64,000 nt of DNA from Amylostereum areolatum (Eukaryota; Basidiomycota; Agaricomycetes; Russulales; Stereaceae). The stretch is from the NCBI GenBank assembly GCA_012932865.1, contig SAXG01000002.1:1860001-1924000 (forward strand), given 5' to 3'. The notes beneath the pieces were generated by a model. The model saw only the letters and a list, made by a program, of their open reading frames with translations. It was not told the DNA's origin and ran no database searches. Made by a program: the position numbers and the translations under genes. Shown here in pieces: positions 21,883 to 38,408 of this stretch. The stretch's first letter is position 1; the number at the start of each line of letters is the position of its first letter.

Positions 21883-24800
21883 TTAAGACGCGACCCATGG
21901 GTGGTCGGCTTCCTGCCCCATGACAAATTCGACCTCTTCCTCCTCTTCCTCCTCCCCTTCAACGTCGGCAACGTCGAGCTGTTCGACTGTACTAAGCGGC
22001 GCTCCCGGGAGGACAAACCGCTCCCACTCCCCGCTACCCATCCGCGCGTGATCCTCCCGAACCTCCACCACAAGGGATAGCCCCATCACATCCTTGACCA
22101 AGCGTTCGTCCGACGCCAACTGCTTCACCCGGTTAAACGATGCCAATAGCGATATCGGGATCCACCCCCGAGAATCCATCTACAGCGGAGAACAAATCAA
22201 CGTCAGAGCGAGCTGGTGAATTCAGTAGACGTGTACACGCACCCTCTTTCGAAGGAACAGATCCTGCGCCATATTTTGCGGGCTGAGATAGTACTCCAGC
22301 TGCCCCAGAAGATGGAACCTCGTCGGGTCGAGTGGAAAAGTAAGCTGTGATATGGGACGAGGGAGCGGCACTGAAGTGACGGCTGAGCCTGGCACTGTAC
22401 CCGCGCTTGGCGCATTGGGCACCGTTGGCGTAAAAGATGGATAATATTGCTCGAAACCTTGTGGGGGTACGTAGGGTTGCGGTTGGTGCGGCGGAATGAA
22501 CACTCCGATATCCCCGTGAAGTGGTGGGGTCGGGGGTGGTAATGGTCGGAAAGGTTGGGAGGGCGGCGTAATGGTGAATGGCGGGGCTTGCTGTGGCTGT
22601 GGGCGAATGCCTCCCCGCCCAAACCCACGCCCGCCCAAACCACCACGACCGAAGCCCCGTCCACGGCGTCCGGTAAACCCGCCTCGATCGTTCATCATTC
22701 CGCCGCGCCCAGGGGTCGACGGTCCGTCATATACTCCAGGTGCAAAGCCACTATAGGAGCCTCTCCTAGGCCGGACAACGAAGGCAGACTCGCGGTGCAA
22801 TTTCCTGTCTTCGTGGGACATGTTCATGGTAGCAGGTGGGTGGATCGCCACGCCCCCTCGTCCAAAGCCGTACCCATAGTCTTTCACCTCCCATTCATCT
22901 ATGCTCGACCCAGAGGGGGGCTGAGGTGGGATGGGCTGCGATGTCTGCATCCGCAATTGCAAGCCATTTGGCGGCGAGGGCGGAGGCGAGGGTTGTTGCT
23001 GGGGGCTTCTTTGCGGTTGTGGAGGGCGAATGCCGTTTTCGACGGCATCTCCGGAGTGGGGGAAGCACCTAATCCCGAATCTGGCTACGTCGACAGCGGT
23101 TGTAGGCAGTATAGAGACTTCGTTCACGCTCACATCACCCTCGTCATACATCGTCGTTCCAAATTCCCACTTCGTCTCGGGGTCAGTGAGATCAACGACT
23201 GTCGCCCCATTATCCTCACCACCATCGAGAGAGACCCGCTGTATCGTGTAATCGCTGTAATCGAGCGCGTTCTTGAGCGTATATGTGAGGGCCCAGCCTC
23301 GCCCGGTGCCACACCGACTGTGAATTGCAGGACAGGTCGTTCCTTTTCCGTTCGTTCATCTTGCCCTGATATGCCTTCGACTGGGGACGGACTAGTAGCT
23401 CCTTCAGGATGTCCAAAGCTCCCGAATACGACATCTCGAGACTGTCCGGCCTCGGGTAACGCCTACGCCAGCCACCACATCCGATGCCGGGGGTGGTGGT
23501 GGCCGCGGAATGGTCGGAACACGATCTCCCGCGGCGGGTTCGTCTTGTGCGTCAGGGTCTGAAAGCCGCTTCTGGCTAGTTGGTGGTACGGGAGGGGGAG
23601 CCGGAGGTGGCGCATAAGGTGGCATAGGGAAAGGGTCCATGATGGTGTGACCTATTAGACTCTTGAGGTACACCGTTCCAATAGGGGTAGGGCTGTCCAT
23701 ACGGATAGCCGTAAGGACCGTACATGGCGTAGGGGTGGCGAGCCAGGATATCCCTGCATCAACGGTGGAACCCCATGCGAAGTTGACACAAAACCGTTTG
23801 GTTGTACAGCAAAAGGAGAATGGAATGGAGATGCAGAGGCGGGCGAGTAAGGAGTTCGTGACTGACTGGGACTGGGCTGGATGGATGAGGGCATGCCGGG
23901 TGGTAGTGGATGCATATAGAATGTGGCGCCGTTTGTCGGATGGACTGGTGACGCGGACGCGTCATGTTTATAAACGCTTTGGTGTATGGACATAAACGGC
24001 ACGGGTGCGGCAAATGTAGTCTCAGCGAAAACACGTGGCGAATTTGTTCGAGATAGACGAGGGGGTACATCGGCAGAGAGGCTCGACGACGCTACCAACG
24101 CAACTGGCCCAGGTAGATCGCTGCTCGGGAGTTGGCGACCTCTTGTTTGTCGATGAGGGCTCGAATGTACACTGCTAGCTTTGGATGTTCGTCCAGACCC
24201 TGCCTTGCTCTGCCCTCTGGACGCGTTTGCAGAACCAGGACCAGAACCAGGTGTTCCTCTGGTAGGTATATGGGAATGATTTCGAGAATGAGGTTGTGAG
24301 CGATGTGGCCGATGCGGTTCACTCGATGCCTGCCATTCCTCACGAGGGATTGGAACCCATCTTGTTCGTTCGCCTGCAAAGGGGCGGCGGGTGGGAGGAT
24401 GGTGGAGGTAACAAGAACCGTCAGCGCACAATGTAATGACATTGAATTGAACCGAGCACAGACAAGAAAAACCAGGCCTCGAAGGATGGTTGTGTGTGAA
24501 CTATACAGGGAAACGATGGAAAAAAGAAGCACGTACTCTTCTTAATCGCCACTGGTGCATCATCGCCCTTGTCGTCGTGGTCTCCTGTCTCCTCTCCCTT
24601 CTCCCTCTCCCTCTCCCTCTCCTTCTCCTCAACTGATTCTCGACTTGACATTGGCTGTGACGCCTTGAGCAGGAGCGTTGCCGCCCTTCCCACTTCAGGC
24701 CAGCTCTCCGGGTCTCCGACTAAGGGAGGCGGTGCAGTAAGGCTGGCTGCGGGAGGCGCATGGGGCGCCTGGACGGGCGGGGAGTATTCCTTCTTGCTGG

Positions 24801-25426
24801 CTGTTCCTGGTGTGGAACCGCGTCCGGTCGGCGATGGACATACGTCTTGGGAACGAGTGGTCGGAGATACGGATGCGTTGGTTGATGAATGAGGGGCAGA
24901 CAAGGAAGACGAGCCATTCGTATTATTGCGCGTTGATGAAGGAGTTGGGTTAGCGTCGGTGTTTTGGGATATTGATTGAAGAGGACGCGTCTGAGCACGG
25001 GCCTCCATGCGTTGATTCCATACATTGACTGGAGGCTTTTTAGACGAAGAGGAGGGTACAGTCAAGGGTGCAGGATCGGGGTGCATTGACTTCGGATGTC
25101 AAAATATGATCGGGTTGCGAATGGGCCGACTTGTCGTCTGTGGCGACCGAGTACGACTGGGAAGATCGGGACGCGGTGGGGAGGGAAGCGAGAACAGAAG
25201 CGGAGGAGGGTGGAGGAAATTCGTCAGGGGAGGGTAGAGAGGAGGATTTCCCATTGAGTTGTAACTCGACGACCGGCGACCTATTCGAGATGGACGGTGC
25301 GTCACCAACTTTGAGGGATAGCGGCGGTTGGGCCTTGTATGTAGATGTAGAGGCACCTTTAACGCCTGGAGCCTTTTTGGCACGGTCGGCGTAGGAGAGA
25401 GGGGGAGGATTAGAGGACGTCGTCAT
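21883..25426 (-). CDS. La-motif (LARP) RNA-binding protein
   Basis: LARP1/Slf1/Sro9-like proteins bind mRNA, often at the 5' or poly(A) end, and influence translation. The ATG at 25426 opens MTTSSNPPPLSYADRAKKAP. Long Ser/Pro/Asn-rich segments follow, including PVNVWNQRMEARAQ, a charged run (EKEREREREKGEE, 24640-24590) and WVPIPREEWQASSE. A structured block at about 23320-23060 reads GWALTYTLKNALDYSDYTIQ and TKWEFGTTMYDEGDVSVNEV. An RGG box (GRRGRGFGRGGLGGRGFGRG, about 22640) precedes the La motif: LLGQLEYYLSPQNMAQDLFL, an intron, then MDSRGWIPISLLASFNRVKQ and ERLVKDVM. An acidic tail (GEEEEEEEVEF) ends at 21883. Placing the La motif at the C-terminus with an RGG box before it fits fungal LARP1-type proteins. 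The joins near 25100 and 23400-23700 are not certain. Confidence 0.85.
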
Positions 25427-26138
25427 GGGAGGATGAGCGAGAGCAGCGCAGTACAACACTCGAACACCCTGGACAGAACGAGGAGACGCAGTCTGAGGAT
25501 CGGTCTTGAGGTACCGGGAGAAGGAAGTTTATAGGCCGACGGGCGTGGGGCAGATCAGCGTCGTTGTGAGCGACAAGAGGAGTAAAAAAAACAGCGTCTG
25601 CGCCGGAGCTGTCGATGAGCAGACGGGGGCGGGCGGGAGGAAGAGAGGGTGGGCGGGGAAGGGGTCGCGGCGGGCACACGCGAGAGAGGCGAGCGGGCGC
25701 TTGATCTTTCCTTCGGCACTTTCCGAGTCCTCGACCTCGCCGAGTCGCTTGCCACCCTTGCCTTCCACGGTTCCACCTTCATTTTATATGCCACAGGGTT
25801 CCGAAATGCTCCTCCGAAACGTCCATTCGATTTTCGTGCCCCTCCCATCATGAAAGCGCCTCGGAAATCCGCCGCCGCCTTTTCAACGGAGACTTCCTGT
25901 CAGTTCCAGTTCATTGTCCAACAAGTTTCACTTCCGCTTGCAGGTACAGTACAGGCGAAGACGTTCTGATAAACGTTAGACGTCAATCTTTCACCGTTCG
26001 TCACCGTTCGTCTCGTGCCTCGGATAAAGTAGACCGTCTGGGGATATGCTAGCGCTGTGCTTCTAGGTGGCATATAAGTACTGCTATTGATCCTCGAGCT
26101 TCGAAACCTGCAAGTCGAGTCGGATCGACCTCAACACA
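25427..26138. promoter_or_regulatory. Divergent LARP/P450 intergenic region
   Basis: 712 bp between two gene starts. It includes a short direct duplication (CACCGTTCGT twice at about 25990-26010). Open frames on both strands here lack family resemblance. Confidence 0.4.
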
Positions 26139-28509
26139 ATGAGCGCGTTCACCTGGGTGGATGCTGTGGCCGGCACTCTGTTCATCTTCTTCCTGTGGAA
26201 ATGGATCCGCCGCGGCCAACGGTTGCCTTTCCCTCCCGGGCCCCCCGGTCTCCCACTTGTAGGCAGCCTGTTCGAGTTTCCTGCCCATCACCCATGGTAT
26301 ACATTTGCGGACTGGGGTGAAAAGTGGGGTATGTACCCTAATTAGTTTCGTTGAACCGAACTACGGGCACTTACGACATGAAATTCGATCCAGGCGGTAT
26401 CCTCTCCGTGAACCTCTTTGGTCAGAAATTCGTCATCATCAACGACTCAGATATCGCCTCGGACCTGCTCGACAAAAGAGGATCGATCTATGCAGACAGG
26501 CCGTCGATGCCTATGGCGGCCTTGTGCGGCTGGACTCGCTCGATCGCCCTTTCCCGCTCTAGTCCGAAGTGCGCGTCTTCTGACCTGCGCGCCACATCTC
26601 CTTATACATCTTGCTATCGCAGACTTCGTGAGCAACGCAGGCTAATCGGACGCGTGATTGGAACCCGTGGAACCATGGTCAAATTCTACCCCGCCGCGGA
26701 TTATCAAGCCACGATGTGTTTGAAGCGTATCCTAGACGCCCCCAAGAGACTGGACGAGGTATAGTACGCTTTCGGACCGTCATGCGCTGGCGCTGATATT
26801 ATCTCTTTGCAGGCGACACGCAAGTAAGAGCGATTGCTATCCCTCCCGGACCGCCGTTTGTCTGATAGCATCTCTCCTTTACTTGTGGAGAACTGCAGGG
26901 GCGTTGGTATTGCACATAACATATGGCTACAAGATTAAGGAGGACGGTCGCGACGAACTCATCGATTTAGCGGACAACGTGAGTCCCTCTCATTCCTCTT
27001 TACCAAGTTTACCTTCTCACCAAGGCTCGAATGTAGGCGATAGCTGAATTCTCTTCTATCGTCACCCCAGGCGCCTACCTTGTTGACACATTTCCCTGGC
27101 TGATGTACGTACCCTCATGGATGCCTGGTGGGGGTTTCAAGCAGGCGGCAGTCCAGTATAAAAAGAACAGCGACGCTCTCGCCGATGTCCCTTTCACCTG
27201 GTTACAGGAGCAGATGGTGGGTACTTCGGCTTGAGTTGACGTGATTTCCGCATTTAGTCCCCTCGTTGTTCAGGCGAAGGAAGAAGGAAATACGTCTTAT
27301 ACACATGACCTTCTCCTGGATCAGAACGCGTCTGAGGAGCGCATGTACGATATCAAATGGAGTGCAGCGTCCTTTTACGGAGGTAAAGTCTCTCGTGTCT
27401 ATCTAAAAAGATAACTGCCAGTGACGTTATGCATTCATAGCCGGAGCGGACACGGTGAGCCAGGGATCTACCTGCTGACCACAATGATATGGACCATCTT
27501 CGCAGACGGTGTCGATTATCTACGCATATTTCCTCGCGATGTGTCTCTATCCGGAAGTGCAACAGAAGGCTCACGACGAGATCGACATGGTCGTGGGCAA
27601 GGCTCGCTTCCCGTCTTTTGGCGATCGCCCGCGCCTTTTGTACGTGGAAGCGATCTGCAAGGAGGTGAGGTCGTTCCGAAAACAACATCTTGTCAATCCC
27701 TAACCGCATCCATTATACAGCTACTGAGGTGGCATCCTGTTGTGCCATTGGTTCTCTCCATACCGCATGCATGTCACGGGCCAGTGATCTGAAGCACATA
27801 TACAGGCCGTCCCCCATCGTGCTTTGAAAAGCGACATCTACAGGGGATATCTCATACCCGAAGGCACCTTGGTACTAGTTTCTATTGGTAGCATTCATGG
27901 ATGTTGCTCACGTTCCGTGCTCAGGTCATCCCAAACATCTGGTAAAGAAATTCCGACCCCCCCGTGCACTGTTTACTCAAACACGCAAACAAGGAAATTC
28001 CTCCACGATCCCGAGGTATACAAAGATCCCTACATTTTCAACCCCGACCGGTATGTACTTTTGCGCGCTTCAGGGACGTATCCTGAACGTGTGACGACAT
28101 CCTCATTCGTACAGCTTCCTGGGTCCCAACCCAGAACGCGACCCAACACAATTCTGTTTCGGCTACGGAAGACGGTACGCACTTGTAAGAAACCTCTGCC
28201 ATCCCCGCTCACTCCTGCTCTCCAGGGTATGCCCGGGCGCCCACCTCGCGGACATTTCTATCTGGATTACCGTAGCCAAGGCTTGCGCGGCATTCGATAT
28301 CACGAAGGATGTTGACCCAGAGGGAAAGACTGTCGAGCCAATAAATGAACTCGAGGGAAGCACCATTGTGTAAGTACGCGCTTTCATACCTTCGTCGAAC
28401 CTTGCACTAAGCTGTGCTGTGCAGGCGATCCAAGCCCTTTGCGTGTAACGTGAAGCCTCGGTCAGATGTAATTCCTGGAATGGTGGTGGACGCGCTCTCA
28501 AAGTACTGA
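26139..28509 (+). CDS. Microsomal cytochrome P450 monooxygenase
   Basis: Haem-thiolate oxygenase of the fungal class II (ER) type; substrate unknown. The ATG at 26139 starts an N-terminal anchor (WVDAVAGTLFIFFLWKWIRR) followed by the proline hinge PFPPGPPGLPLVG. Next come ILSVNLFGQKFVIINDSDIA and LREQRRLIGRVIGTRGTM (helix C). Helix I reads GAGADTTVSIIYAYFLAMCL, interrupted by two introns. ExxR sits in KELLRWHPVVPL, then VPHRALKSDIYRGYLIPEGT. The haem loop is FGYGRRVCPGAHLADI, split by an intron inside RR. A 17-nt exon (27925-27941) supplies IPNIW before KFLHDPEVYKDPYIFNPDR. All key residues are present, about 510 residues in total with some 15 introns. It resembles O-methylsterigmatocystin-oxidoreductase-like P450s abundant in Agaricomycetes; that is a naming habit, not evidence of the reaction. 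Confidence 0.93.
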
Positions 28510-28682
28510 TCATGGTTCTGAGGTGGGAACACAGCGAGTATGGCTCGGAGATTATCTTATGAGCATCAGTCGAATGTATGTCGAAACAAGTGCATCTAGC
28601 CGATACAGTGATACTACATCTTAAGACGGGAGCTCTACAATAGTACACCATCCGTTCTACAGCATTTTAGTACACATTCGAC

Positions 28683-31892
<3,210 letters not shown>

Positions 31893-32188
31893 AATACACT
31901 ATGGCAAGAGTATAGACGAACAGCGAGATGAGGGAGAATGAAAGAGAATCAGAAGGGGACTGTCCGCGACTCCGCGGCTGCATTGGGCCAGGCGGGAAAG
32001 TAGCTGCCAAATCGAGCCGACGTTTCTCATGGCTCTGAAGAACTGAGACTACTGGTACTCGCTCACGCGGCGTCATTCCGATGTAGCAAAGCGATTGAGT
32101 AGATAGCAAGAGGACAGCGTATGCGAAGGGGGTACCGACATTGTAATATACAGTGACAAGAGGACAGCCGGAGAAAGAGAGATGCTAT

Positions 32189-35100
32189 CTAGAGAGATGC
32201 GATCACGTTTTGTACCCAAAGATTCTGGTCGAGCCGTGATTGATATTCAGCAAACAACGTCTTGAGCTCATCAAGCTGAGCCTCCGGAGAGACATCATGT
32301 ACGTCGGACATCACGACATCGTCCCCATCTGTTGCTCCGTTCGCAGACGACACGCGTGAAGACCAAGTTTTGAGCAGCTCTTCGACGAGGCGGATGCCTT
32401 CTTCGGTGACTTCTGGGGAAATGTTTGGCTCCTCAGATGTCTTGTCTGGAAAGCGATGTCAAGGAAAAGACTAAGGCGAGATAAGTAAGACAGTAGTAAC
32501 GAACCAGTATTGAAGTCTTCGAGTTCGTCGGCTTTTCGTCGAGCGAGCTGATGGAATTTTGAGTGTGCGCCGGAATAGAGCAAGAGAATACTTACCTTCA
32601 CGACAGACTCTGGGAAGTTTGCCAGCTCAGCAACGTGTATTCCGAAGCTTTGATCGGAGATCCCTGTGCCACCATTAAGGTGTCGCTCAAGGACGAAGCT
32701 CAGCGATAGTCTTACCAGGCTCAACCTTGTATAACAGTGTAATATCTCGCTCACGGCCGGCTTGTTCAGATTCCGACACATGGGCAACGACGTGGAGGTT
32801 TTTTACATGAGACACCTCTTGATCAAGCGCCGTGAGCTCGTGGAAATGCGTTGCAAACAGGCAAAAGGCGCGGATGTCGGACGCGATTTTCCTGTCTCTT
32901 GAGTTGAATAAAATGAGCGAGCTGATGCGTATACACGCACTCAGATATTGCCCAAGCCAACCCGAAGCCGTCGTATGTCGACGTTCCTAGTGACATGAGC
33001 GTAGTAAGGATCTAGGAGGCTCAATTTTCTGGCAGACAACGCTTACCACGACCAAGTTCATCGATTATGATCAGCGAATCTTTTGTGGCCGACTAATTGA
33101 CCCAGTCAGCTACGATGTGGCGGAGGAGTGAGGACATAGATACCTTCAAAATTGTCGCCGTCTCAAGCATCTCGGCCATGAATGTCGATATACCTTTTAG
33201 CTGACTGTCACCAGCTCCTACTCGGCACAGTATTGAATCGAATATTGGAATCTGTGCCTCAGAGCAGGGAACGTATGATCCTGTTTGCGCCATGAGGGCG
33301 ATCACACCAGTCTGGGATGGCGGTCAATGGAGGTTACGCATAAGCAAGATTGGGATGCAGACCTGTCGAATGTACGTGCTCTTTCCGCCCATGTTTGGGC
33401 CAGCTGCAAGATGTGTCAGAAAGGAAGCGCCCAAGGAGGATGCAACGACGTACTGATGATCTGGAACTCGCTTTCCCCTAGGATATAAGTTAGATGAGGT
33501 AACTTGGAAAGACATAACAGCAGACCTCTTAACATTTCAATGTCATTAGGGATAAAGCTTAAATCGTCTTGTACTTCGAGACATGGATGCCGTGCATCTT
33601 TCATGATGAGGTTCCCCGATCCTACGCACAGACAGTTAGCTCTAACCGCGGCCAAATCCAAAGGCGTAGATAAACCTTGTTCAAGAATTGTGGGTTTCAC
33701 GTAAGCCTCAGGGAGCATTCACTGCAACGTGAGCAAGACTAAAATGTGTATCGGTGAGAGAACGTTCACTGGAACGAAGAGGCCCACCTCAATATGACAT
33801 CGAGATGTGCCAAAACAACGTTCAGCGATTCCAGGACAGGCGTATAAGTAGCTTCGGTTCAGCATTAGTTGATGAAGCGATTTGTGATGAACAAGCCACC
33901 ATACCTGCAATCGAGACAACTTCTTTGACCAGTCCGCTCTGCGTGCGCGCATATGCTTCGTTTGCCTCCTGATAATCGTTCGCAGCCGCCTTCAGTTGGA
34001 CTGTGGTAAAATGAAGGCCACTCTTTGTCGTTCCAAGGTGGATATAGCCAGGCTTTCCATCGACAACTCGCGAATCCTACGAGCCAGTGAAAATAGGGCC
34101 GCGAAATAAGGATGTCCGACTCACGTTCTTGGTCAAACGCAAGCAGTAGCCGTACGTCTGATTGTTTTCTAGATGAAGCTTCTTGTCCAGCTCCATTCCC
34201 GTTTTCTTCCCGACCCTGGCGTGCTCCTCGTCGAGGGCATCCCGCGCAGCAGCTATCTGTTCAGCCAGCTTCTGAAGGCGAGCGTCGTAGTCTGGCTTGA
34301 TGACGTAGTTATGCCGCTCCAATTCACTAAGGTCGAGTGTTTGCTCAACCATTTCTGCATATTTATCGAGGCTTTCAGAGTACTCCTGTTAAATGCACAA
34401 GCTGGGAGTCAGATACAAATCGATAGCGCGAGAGATAGCCGCTGACTGACTTCGAGTTGCGTCAAATATGTTTCAATGATCAGTTCCTTTCCGCGATCTG
34501 TTGGAGTATCCACACGTTTGAGCGCTTCAACAAGTCCTGAAAGCTACAATAGAATTAGTGTGCGTGGAGAGAGTATGTTGACAATGTTGACACCCGCTTT
34601 CAAAACCGCTTGGTATATGCGGACAACATCTTCCAACGACGCGACAGATTTCTGGAACCTTTTACTGATACGAGTCATGTCTGGCATCAACTTCATGAAG
34701 TCATCCTGATTACGCACATCTTCAGATCCCTGTGCATTACAGCCTTTGACACACAGACCACGTACCTGGAGTGTCCGACGCGTGGACGAATCGTCAACGA
34801 AGAGTTCGACAAGATCTTGTCGTTTCGCTGCCATTAATTGAAGGAGGCATGAGGACAGCCCTCACATACACGGAGACATCACATACATATTTCGTGTTGG
34901 TTGACTAGAGGTTGTTTAAGCCAACTGCCCAGCATGCGTGTTCCCTGGCCAGTTTTGCACTTGTTTAACAAACCCAAGAGAGTGGTGTTTCTCGTATTCG
35001 GACCCTGGGTCAAGTCTGTGAGCCGGTATGCAAAGCAGACCGCCAAGTACAAACTCACCGAACCGGAGTCAACTAGGTTGAGAGCCCGTAAAGCACTAGC

Positions 35101-36355
35101 GTCGAGACGCATAAACTGGCCTAGGTCATGAGTTCGTATTGACCAAGCACCATGGTTGGATGGATCCGACATGAGACTAAGGTATGTAATTAAGGCGGCA
35201 AGGGCACCGGGAGCTGTTGGTAGATTGAGTTGAGCTGGCAGTAAGAACAGCATCAATGTCATGAATCATTCTAGAAAATCGGCCACTGACGAATCACGCT
35301 TGATGCATCAGATGTGGCGCTCGGACCGGCTACGGTAGAACTAAGAAGTCGAGTAACATCTTCGTCCAAGGTTTTCGCAATGAATTCCGCTGGCGGGAAG
35401 ATTCAGAATTGAAACTTCTTCCTGCCGAGCAGGACCATACTTACTGGGTTTCCGTTCGGTAATCACGACCCCACATCGATCCAATACGTCTTTAAGCTTT
35501 TTGAGATCAATATCACGGTCCGTTTTTCCGGATGCCGTGCCAGTCGTGATGAGAGCTTCCTTGATACCCAGTTGTATAACAAGCGTCTGTGTCGTGCGTC
35601 AATGGTGGCAGATAAACAGGTCGCAAACTCGCGTACCTCAGTGTTGGAGAAAGCATCGTTCTCTACAAAACTTGACACACCAAACTGCCGACTGCTTGTG
35701 TCCGCGAACGCGATTCCTACGGTTCTGTTTCTGTCCTTCGTGGCCGCTCCTGGGGCAGCCGCTGTCGATGCAACTTTGATAGCCATGACTACAGGTGCTG
35801 ACATGATGTCCGTGTCGGTAAAAAGCATGTCCTCCACTGCCTGTAAATTCCCAGGTGATGCCTACAGGTGAAAGGTTACAGCTTCCTGTAAACTTACCAG
35901 GGAAACGGGCACGCACCTCTTTGTCAATGACGAATTTAGTTGCCCTTTTCCCCAGACCCGCCTCCGGTACCCATATCTGCACTTTGAGCTGTTTGCTGGT
36001 CAACGCTTCTCGGAGGAATGATGTTGCAATTGATGGTCGAAGGGATACGCTAGGTAGGCCTGCGGACTTGCCCCCAGAGCCCCAGTACTTCAATACAGAA
36101 TTTGTATGGAAGACATGATGGGCTACGTATAACGCCTCTGGTCCATGGGCAGTGTAGTAATCTTCGTTGCTAGCCTTCCTGTAGAATAATCGAATGGTGC
36201 CTGTGGTATCGGGTGATTGTGCAGGCAGTTTGGAAAAGAACGATATGAAGCCAGGGTCGAACGTCTCTGCACGAGTATAAGCAGGAGATGAACAGCATAT
36301 TTGCACATATATTACCGGGATCATCGTCCTTCTCCTTCCCATACATTTGAGACAT
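32189..36355 (-). CDS. MSH2: DNA mismatch repair protein MutS homolog 2
   Basis: Nuclear subunit of MutS-alpha (with Msh6) and MutS-beta (with Msh3) that recognises mismatches. The ATG at 36355 gives [13 protein letters not shown], then after an intron [20 protein letters not shown], the Msh2 N-terminal domain, which lacks the Phe-x-Glu mismatch wedge as in other Msh2. Connector and lever exons follow ([50 protein letters not shown]). The ATPase reads [13 protein letters not shown] (Walker A, about 33385), [39 protein letters not shown] (signature) and [20 protein letters not shown] (Walker B). The C-terminal helical part includes [20 protein letters not shown] and ends NVIASL at 32189. All motifs look intact; about 20 introns. 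Confidence 0.95.
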
Positions 36356-37349
36356 GTTGAAGACCAGTTGGGAGCGTCGTGCGCGTAAGTAGATGAGGTG
36401 GAGAACGTAACAACTTGAACGCGTCCGCCCGTTCGCGTCCAAGGAGTTCTGTCACTTGTGTGATCACCGCGTGACGGAACGCGCATGCTACGTAATCTAA
36501 CGTGGACGTGGCTCCAAATTTTTCGTCCCATCCTGACCGACCTCTTGTCGTCGTCGCCAGCAATCCATGTCCTTTCCAACTGTGTTTATATCCCATCGCT
36601 TTTCCGTTCACTTCTTATCGCAGGTCACCCTTTTCTCTTGTCTTCTTCGCACCCGTGTGTACAGACGCCGCGTAGTCCCCCCCGCAGCCTCTGAAGTATA
36701 GTGGTGCAACATCGACTTGCCTTCCTTGTTCGTCGTTTGACGTCTTTCACTCGTTTGCTTGCTCTACCAAGTAAGGGGGCCGTTAGGAAGCCAACAAGCA
36801 CTGTCCACCGCGTTACGAAGCGGGTCGTATCGTTCATGGTTCCTGTTCAATACGATGTTGCATTTCATTCCTTGTAACTGGCCATCTTACGTCGTTCCTG
36901 TTGTGCTGCACGGCGAAGCAAGTGAACGTACGATTGCTATCAAGACCGCCCGCCAAAGTCCCCAGAACGAAGCTTCGTCTTCCCACCCGACGGTTCCATT
37001 TGGACCGGCATGATGGACTCAGTGGAAGGCTTCACGTGTCCGAGCTCACCGAGTCCAATGTTTGGGACCTCGCATGTCTGTATTCTTCTGCAAACGCTCT
37101 CCGCGATGGTTCTGATTTGACTTTGATCGCCTAGTGCATCACATCGGCGTCGACATATCCGTCAAGCTGAAGATATCCAGCGCCGGGCTCAAGCTGTTTG
37201 GACTGTCACCCCTGTCACCTCTCTTTAGTCTTCGCGCATTCCATTTTTATGCAGTATCTCCTCAAATCTCTTGGAATGTATAAAAGGGATGCATATCACG
37301 AGGCGCCCTCATCACCTATCCTGCTCAACCCTCCACTTCAATTCCCGTG
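36356..37349. promoter_or_regulatory. Divergent MSH2/hydrolase intergenic region
   Basis: 994 bp between two gene starts. It contains a TATAAAA-like box (about 37277) some 70 bp before the hydrolase ATG. Open frames on both strands look like chance; no MCB box (ACGCGT) was noticed near MSH2. Confidence 0.4.
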
Positions 37350-38408
37350 ATGACGCCGCCGCCCCAAGTCAAGATTTTGCGTTCGTCCGACGGCCATGAA
37401 ATATTTGCCGAAGCCAGTGGGGATCCAGCTCACCCACATGTCGTTCTCCTGCACGGATTCTCTCTCTGCAGTGCAGTTTTCGATGCATTCTGCCAACGCC
37501 AAGACCTCCTCAAGGCCCTCTACATCGTAAGACATATCCTTCAGTCTCAACGGAAAATGAACAGTGGTATAGGTTCGTTTCGATCTGCGCGGTCATGGGC
37601 GAAGCGGCAAACCTACCACATCGCAAGGCCACCTGTCAAGTCTTTACGCTGAGGATTTCCAGGTCGTGCTCAACGCATTTGGTTTGAGAACGCCAGTTCT
37701 CGTTGGTTGGTGAGTACAGTACTCCATCATTAGGGACAACTTTCTGATAACGGCATCAGGAGCATGGGCGGTAGGTGACAGCACTAGGCAAATGAGATGT
37801 TCTGCTCATATTAATTTTACCAAGGTATCATAGGAGCCGATATCGTTGCCTACCTCCCTTCTGACATCCTGTCGGGCATACTCTATATCAGCGGCATACC
37901 TCACGCCCCTTGCCTTTTTGCTGGCGCTGGTATGCCAGCCCTCGGCAGCCTATTCACACGCTCCACGAATCCGCTTACTTCCCAAGCGGCTATGGTCGAG
38001 TTCGTTGACGGTTGCCTGGCCTCTCCCTCGGCGCCCAAAATTACGTTCGAAATGCGGTGCATGTTTCTCGGCATGGGTGCCCTCCAATCGTTTGACATCA
38101 GAAGCGCTATTTTATCGCGACAGCAAGACGCCGAGGCTTTCGCCAACGCCGCTGGAACTATCCCGATGTCAATTATGTACGGCACGGGTGACCAACTGAT
38201 CAACGGCGCATATGTGGAGTTGGCGCTGAAGGACATTGCCTCGGATGTCGAGGTGACCGTGGTTCCTAACGCAGGACACACTCTGTTCTGGGAGCAGCCA
38301 GATTTAACGGCGAAAACCGTGATCAACTTCGTACAGAGAGTCTGGAGTAAGGTGAGTCATCACCGTCACACACATGTCGAGTTATCTGATCAAGATCCGT
38401 GGAAGTAG
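37350..38408 (+). CDS. Alpha/beta-hydrolase fold enzyme
   Basis: Probable cytosolic esterase or epoxide-hydrolase/haloperoxidase-like hydrolase of unknown substrate. The ATG at 37350 gives MTPPPQVKILRSSDGHEIFA and then HVVLLHGFSLCS (oxyanion HG). After an intron comes VRFDLRGHGRSGKP, then LVGWSMGG, the nucleophile elbow with Ser, split by an intron. The lid region (YISGIPHAPCLFAGAGMPAL) is followed by MSIMYGTGDQLINGAYVELA (acid Asp) and VVPNAGHTLFWEQPDLTAK (His). The triad is complete in about 300 residues. The end depends on a possible last intron (GTGAGT after VWSK, 38351): spliced, the protein stops at once; unspliced, it adds about 16 residues to 38408. Confidence 0.87.

Noticed and set aside
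22555..23562. Plus-strand open frame of 335 codons
   Set aside because: Exact antisense of the RGG and Pro-rich part of the LARP gene, whose frame carries a recognisable La motif.
24590..24645. CTCCCT-rich microsatellite as an independent repeat
   Set aside because: It encodes the in-frame Glu/Arg run of the LARP protein and is short.
26139..28509. P450 as a pseudogene
   Set aside because: Stops in the unspliced reading disappear with GT-AG introns, including a 17-nt exon; Cys, ExxR and AGADTT are all intact.
35638..36579. Long minus-strand frame of 313 codons upstream of the MSH2 start
   Set aside because: Only part of it is MSH2 coding; the section before 36355 and stretches between introns have no MSH2-like sequence and arise from unspliced reading.
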